Below are positions 60,481 to 64,000 of a stretch of DNA of 64,000 bases, one piece after another. The position numbers and the translations under genes were made by a program. Under the pieces are notes generated by a model. The model had not been told where the DNA came from. It did no database searches and was given only the letters and a program-made list of their open reading frames with translations. The stretch comes from JANQMX01 sp965247175 (GTDB taxonomy: Bacteria > Pseudomonadota > Alphaproteobacteria > Kiloniellales > DSM-21159): the NCBI GenBank assembly GCA_965247175.1, contig OZ252006.1, positions 4,092,001 through 4,156,000 of the forward strand, written 5' to 3'. Numbering within the stretch: position 1 is the stretch's first letter; each line of letters begins with the position of its first letter.

Positions 60481-62879
60481 GCGGCTGGTCGCTGGTCTTC
60501 GACGCTTATGACCCGCCGTCGGAGAAGCTGCGGGAGGCGCTCTGCGTTCTCGGCAACGGCTACTTCGCGACCCGCGGAGCGGGGGCCGAGTCCGATGCCG
60601 ATGAGGTGCACTATCCGGCGACCTACGTCGCGGGCTGCTACAACCGCCTGGGCAGCCAGGTCGGCGACCGGGTGATCGAGAACGAAGACTTCGTCAACGT
60701 TCCCAACTGGCTGTCGCTTGGCTTCCGCATCGGCGACGGCCCTTGGTTCGGCTTGGACCAGGTCGAGGTTCTGTCCTATCGCCAAGAGCTCGACATGCGC
60801 CGCGGGCTGCTGCTGCGCCACCTGCGCGTCCGGGACGGAGATGGGCGGGTCACCGCCATCTCCGACGAGCGCTTCGTGCACATGGGTCGGCCGCATCTCG
60901 CCGCCCATAAGCGGCGCATCGTGGCGGAGAACTGGGCCGGGCCCCTGACCATCCGCAGCGCCCTCGACGGTCGGGTCATCAACGGCGGCGTCGCCCGCTA
61001 CAGCTCGCTGAACCAGCGGCACTTGGCGCCGCTTGCGACGGGAAGCGACGGCGACACGATCTGGCTGAAGGCGGAGACGGTGCAGTCGGAGGTCCGCATC
61101 GCCGAGGCCGCGCGCACCCAGCTGTTCCGGAACGGTCGGGAGGAGACTCCGCCGCGCGAAACCACGGAAGAGCTCGACCGGGTGGCCCAGGACATCACCC
61201 TGGCGCTTGGCGAGGGCGACGAGGTCGTCGTCGAGAAGGTGGTGGCGCTCCATACCTCACGCGATGCCGCCATCTCGGAGTGCGGCCTGGCGGCGCGCAA
61301 CAGCCTGGTGAGCGCCGGAAGCTATGACGAACTGCTGCGCGAGCAGGAAGAGGCCTGGGGTTACCTTTGGGATCAGTGCGACGTGGACATCGAGCCCGAT
61401 TCCGCGACCGAGGCAGGCTCGGTGCAGACCATCCTGCGCCTGCACATTTTCCACCTGCTGCAGACGACGTCCCCCAACAGCCGCGATCTCGACGTCGGCA
61501 TTCCGCCGCGCGGCCTGCACGGCGAGGCCTACCGGGGCCACATCTTCTGGGACGAGGTCTTCATCTTCCCCTTTCTCAACCTGCGCATGCCGGAGATCAC
61601 CCGGGGCCTGCTGCTCTATCGCTACCGGAGGCTCGACGAAGCCCGGGCCGCGGCGCGGGCCAACGGCCTCGCGGGGGCCATGTATCCCTGGCAGAGCGGC
61701 AGCGACGGGCGGGAGGAAAGCCAGCAGGTCCACCTCAATCCGGTCTCCGGACGCTGGATCCCGGACAACAGCTCGCTGCAGCGGCATGTGAACGCCGCCA
61801 TCGCCTACAACACCTGGCAGTACTACCAGGCGACGGACGATTTCGATTTCCTCTGGTCCTACGGGGCCGAGATGCTCCTGGAATTGGCGCGCTTCTGGGC
61901 CAGCCTGGCGACCTACAACGAAGAACTCGGCCGCTACGAGATCCTCGGCGTCATGGGCCCGGACGAGTACCACGACGGCTATCCCGACAGAGACGAGCCC
62001 GGACTGGACAACAACGGCTATTCAAACGTCATGGCCGTCTGGGTGATCTGCCGGGCCATGGACGTCCTCGACATCCTGCCTGCGGGCGACCGCAAACGCC
62101 TGGTCGAGAAGCTGAAGCTGAGCGAGGAGGAGACCGTCCGTTGGGACGACATCAGCCGCAAGATGCGGCTTGTCTTCCATGGCGACGGAATTCTCAGCCA
62201 GTTCGAAGGCTGGGATAAGCTGGAAGAGCTCGATTGGGAGGGCTTGCGGGCCCGGCACGGCGACATTCGCCGCCTCGACCGGGTGCTCGAAGCGGAAGGC
62301 GATACGCCGAACCGCTACAAGGCCTCCAAGCAGGCCGACGTGCTGATGCTGTACTACCTCTTCTCGGGCGAGGAGCTGCGCGGGCTGTACGAGCGGCTCG
62401 GCTATCCCTTCGACGAAGCAACGGTCGAACGCACCATCGAGCACTACATCGCCCGCACCTCGAACGGCTCCTCGCTCAGCGAAGTGGTTAACGCCTCGCT
62501 CCAGGCGCGCTCCGATCCGGCCGCCTCCTGGCGGCTCTTTTGCGATGCCTTGCAGACGGATGTGGGAGACAAGCCCAGCGGCACGACGCGAGAGGGCATC
62601 CATTTGGGCGCCATGGTCGGCAGCGTCGACATCGTCCTGCGCGGCTATGCCGGCATCGAGTTGCGCGGCGATGCGCTTTACATCGACCCGCGCCTGCCCG
62701 AGGCCATCGACCGCATTCGCCTCCAGGTCCGCTTCCGCGGCCATGCCCTTCGCCTGGACCTGCAACGCGAGCGCCTGAACGTCGCTGTCGAGCGCTGCGC
62801 CGGCGATGTGGTCAAGGTCAGCGTGCGCGGGCAGCCGCACGAGCTGACCGCTAGCGAGATCAAAGAGTTCCCCAACTAA
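60477..62879 (+). CDS. GH65 disaccharide phosphorylase (trehalose-phosphorylase-like)
   Basis: Glycoside hydrolase family 65 enzyme of 800 residues. N-terminal beta-sandwich (about 1-270): ALCVLGNGYFATRGA and YPATYVAGCYNRL. The (alpha/alpha)6 barrel carries GHIFWDEVFIFPFL and MYPWQSGSDGREE. The catalytic acid is Glu497 in MGPDEYHDGY, followed by NGYSNVMAVW. Phosphate-binding KQADVLMLYYLF and TSNGSSLSEVV are followed by GIHLGAMVGSVDIVLRGYAG and a C-terminal beta cap. It phosphorolyses an alpha-linked glucobiose to beta-glucose-1-phosphate and glucose. The T6P-phosphatase/beta-PGM partner points to trehalose, but maltose or kojibiose cannot be excluded. Confidence 0.9.
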   Translation: MSGWSLVFDAYDPPSEKLREALCVLGNGYFATRGAGAESDADEVHYPATYVAGCYNRLGSQVGDRVIENEDFVNVPNWLSLGFRIGDGPWFGLDQVEVLSYRQELDMRRGLLLRHLRVRDGDGRVTAISDERFVHMGRPHLAAHKRRIVAENWAGPLTIRSALDGRVINGGVARYSSLNQRHLAPLATGSDGDTIWLKAETVQSEVRIAEAARTQLFRNGREETPPRETTEELDRVAQDITLALGEGDEVVVEKVVALHTSRDAAISECGLAARNSLVSAGSYDELLREQEEAWGYLWDQCDVDIEPDSATEAGSVQTILRLHIFHLLQTTSPNSRDLDVGIPPRGLHGEAYRGHIFWDEVFIFPFLNLRMPEITRGLLLYRYRRLDEARAAARANGLAGAMYPWQSGSDGREESQQVHLNPVSGRWIPDNSSLQRHVNAAIAYNTWQYYQATDDFDFLWSYGAEMLLELARFWASLATYNEELGRYEILGVMGPDEYHDGYPDRDEPGLDNNGYSNVMAVWVICRAMDVLDILPAGDRKRLVEKLKLSEEETVRWDDISRKMRLVFHGDGILSQFEGWDKLEELDWEGLRARHGDIRRLDRVLEAEGDTPNRYKASKQADVLMLYYLFSGEELRGLYERLGYPFDEATVERTIEHYIARTSNGSSLSEVVNASLQARSDPAASWRLFCDALQTDVGDKPSGTTREGIHLGAMVGSVDIVLRGYAGIELRGDALYIDPRLPEAIDRIRLQVRFRGHALRLDLQRERLNVAVERCAGDVVKVSVRGQPHELTASEIKEFPN

Positions 62880-63019
62880 AGGCCAATCTGTCGCAGGGGC
62901 ACTTGGCGTTTCGCTTTCTGCTCCCGGCAGGGTAAAGTGACGCACGTGCTAGATAAGTTGTTGCTGCCGGACGGCCAACACCTGGGGTCAAGAATGCGAT
63001 CGCCTTTCGGGAGGCGCTA

Positions 63020-64000
63020 ATGCCGACGACGACGTGCGGGCGGACCGCCCGTTTCGTACTTCCGTCTTTTCTCGCTTTGCTTTTGGTCGCTTGCGAAGAG
63101 CCCAACACCTACGTTGAGCCGCCGCCGCCCCGCGTCACCGTGGCATTGCCGCTGGTGCAGGACGTGACGGAGTACCTCGAGTTCACCGGCCGCACGGTTC
63201 CCTTCGCCTATGTCCAGGTGCCGGCCCGCGTGCCCGGCGTGCTTGAGACGGTCCATTTTCAACCGGGGTCGCACGTTGACGCCGACGATCTGCTGTTCTC
63301 CATTGATCCGCAGGAGTACGAGGCGGCCGAGCAGGCAGCCAAAGCCGAGCTGGCGCGCGCGGAAGCCCGCGAAGTCGAGACTCAGAAGGCGCTGACGCGG
63401 GCTGAGACCTTGATCACCCGCGGTAACATCTCCCAGGCCAGCCTGGATGAGGCCTCGGCCGACCATCTTGCGGCCAAGGCGGAGGTGCTGGTCCGGCAGG
63501 CCAACCTGCGGCAGGCCCAGATCGATCTCGGCTACACCCAGGTTCGCGCGCCCCTGTCCGGACGCGTCGGCCGCAACCTGGTGGATGTCGGCAACCTGGT
63601 CGGTCAGGGCGAGGCGACGATCCTGACGGACATCACGACTTACAACCCGATGTACGTCTACTTCGAGGTCAACGAACGCGATCTTCTGCGCTATTTAGAG
63701 CGGAATCGAAGCGACACAGGACATACAGGCGAGGCGGCCAGCCGCGACGATGAGGAGATCGAGGTCGGCCTCGCCAACGAACAGGGCTATCCGCACAAGG
63801 GTATGACCGACTTCGCCGAGTCGCAGGTGGACCCCGATACGGGTACCATTCTGGTGCGTGGCATCCTGGACAACCCCGGCCGGGAACCAGAGATTCTCCC
63901 CGGACTCTTCTCTCGGGTGCGAGTCGCGGTGGCTCAGCGCCCCGACATGCCGCTGGTTGCCGAGCGGGCCATCGGCTTCGATCAGAGCGGCTCTTACCTG
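63020..64000 (+). CDS. RND efflux periplasmic adaptor lipoprotein (partial)
   Basis: Open at the right edge; 327 codons are visible. ATG 63020 follows GGGAGG. A signal with lipobox LVAC places the lipidated Cys at residue 25. The adaptor plan is an AcrA/MexA-like barrel-sandwich: VTEYLEFTGRTVPFAYVQVPARVPGVLETVHFQPG, ADDLLFSIDPQEYEAAEQAAKAELARAE, a long hairpin (about 100-165), DLGYTQVRAPLSGRVGRNLVDVGNLVG and TDITTYNPMYVYFEVNERDLL. A 25-residue Asp/Glu/Arg insert (about 235-250) is unusual. The pump subunit is expected just outside the window. Confidence 0.9.
   Translation, partial: MPTTTCGRTARFVLPSFLALLLVACEEPNTYVEPPPPRVTVALPLVQDVTEYLEFTGRTVPFAYVQVPARVPGVLETVHFQPGSHVDADDLLFSIDPQEYEAAEQAAKAELARAEAREVETQKALTRAETLITRGNISQASLDEASADHLAAKAEVLVRQANLRQAQIDLGYTQVRAPLSGRVGRNLVDVGNLVGQGEATILTDITTYNPMYVYFEVNERDLLRYLERNRSDTGHTGEAASRDDEEIEVGLANEQGYPHKGMTDFAESQVDPDTGTILVRGILDNPGREPEILPGLFSRVRVAVAQRPDMPLVAERAIGFDQSGSYL

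Overview
This window is GC-rich, gene-dense chromosomal DNA of an aerobic alphaproteobacterium, most likely in or near the Rhodospirillales. The clues are a class I (archaeal-type) lysyl-tRNA synthetase in place of a class II enzyme, the small Usg protein, a DUF2336 protein, alphaproteobacterial-type heme A synthase, the bolA / J-domain / cobS / cobT neighbourhood and a GH65-based trehalose locus. I see no rRNA, insertion sequence, CRISPR array or prophage. One tRNA gene, tRNA-Gly(CCC), is present. Both ends of the window cut genes: trkH on the left and an RND adaptor lipoprotein on the right.

Layout. 1-2.5 kb: start of trkH, folE, apaG and an OmpA-family lipoprotein, all on the minus strand. 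2.7-6.4 kb: a YnjBCD-type ABC importer. 6.5-13.2 kb: tRNA-Gly, a DUF2336 protein, an MFS transporter with an attenuator-like leader, a GST, ctaA, usg, a TerB protein and an AEC permease. 13.1-17.5 kb: a DinG/XPD-like helicase, divergent from an ECF sigma / anti-sigma-like / Spy-like envelope module. 17.6-27.2 kb: class I lysS, a PLP class IV aminotransferase, an S24-type repressor without its catalytic serine, an FAD oxidase, DUF952-pyrD, an EEP-fold hydrolase, a HAD protein, and an Lrp regulator divergent from a DUF6356 gene.

27.3-39.3 kb: methylmalonyl-CoA mutase, a large membrane-anchored coiled-coil protein (TipN-like by architecture), an Atm1-type exporter, an ankyrin protein, a MacB-like adaptor/permease/ATPase trio and the mutase chaperone meaB. 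39.4-47.9 kb: rpmB; an SDR/ArsR divergent pair with a perfect 14-bp-arm operator; a MOSC protein; a phytase-like esterase; the cobaltochelatase subunits cobT and cobS; a J-domain protein and bolA. With methylmalonyl-CoA mutase and MeaB, this stretch carries both makers and users of cobalamin. 48-51 kb: sulfate activation (cysD, cysNC). 51.2-53.4 kb: a PP2C-like protein, then ppk2 followed by an unannotated 26-codon gene with a perfect Shine-Dalgarno.

53.5-58.6 kb: a GAF histidine kinase faces a translationally coupled FIST sensor / class III adenylate cyclase / M24 peptidase operon, and a VOC protein follows. 58.9-62.9 kb: a fused beta-phosphoglucomutase / trehalose-6-phosphatase overlapping a GH65 disaccharide phosphorylase. 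Together these could make or recycle trehalose and return beta-glucose-1-phosphate to glycolysis. The window ends in an RND efflux adaptor.

The parts I consider least explained are the ppk2-linked mini-gene, the FIST/cyclase/kinase signalling locus, the protease-dead S24 repressor, the coiled-coil polar-type protein and the 454-bp leader before cysD.
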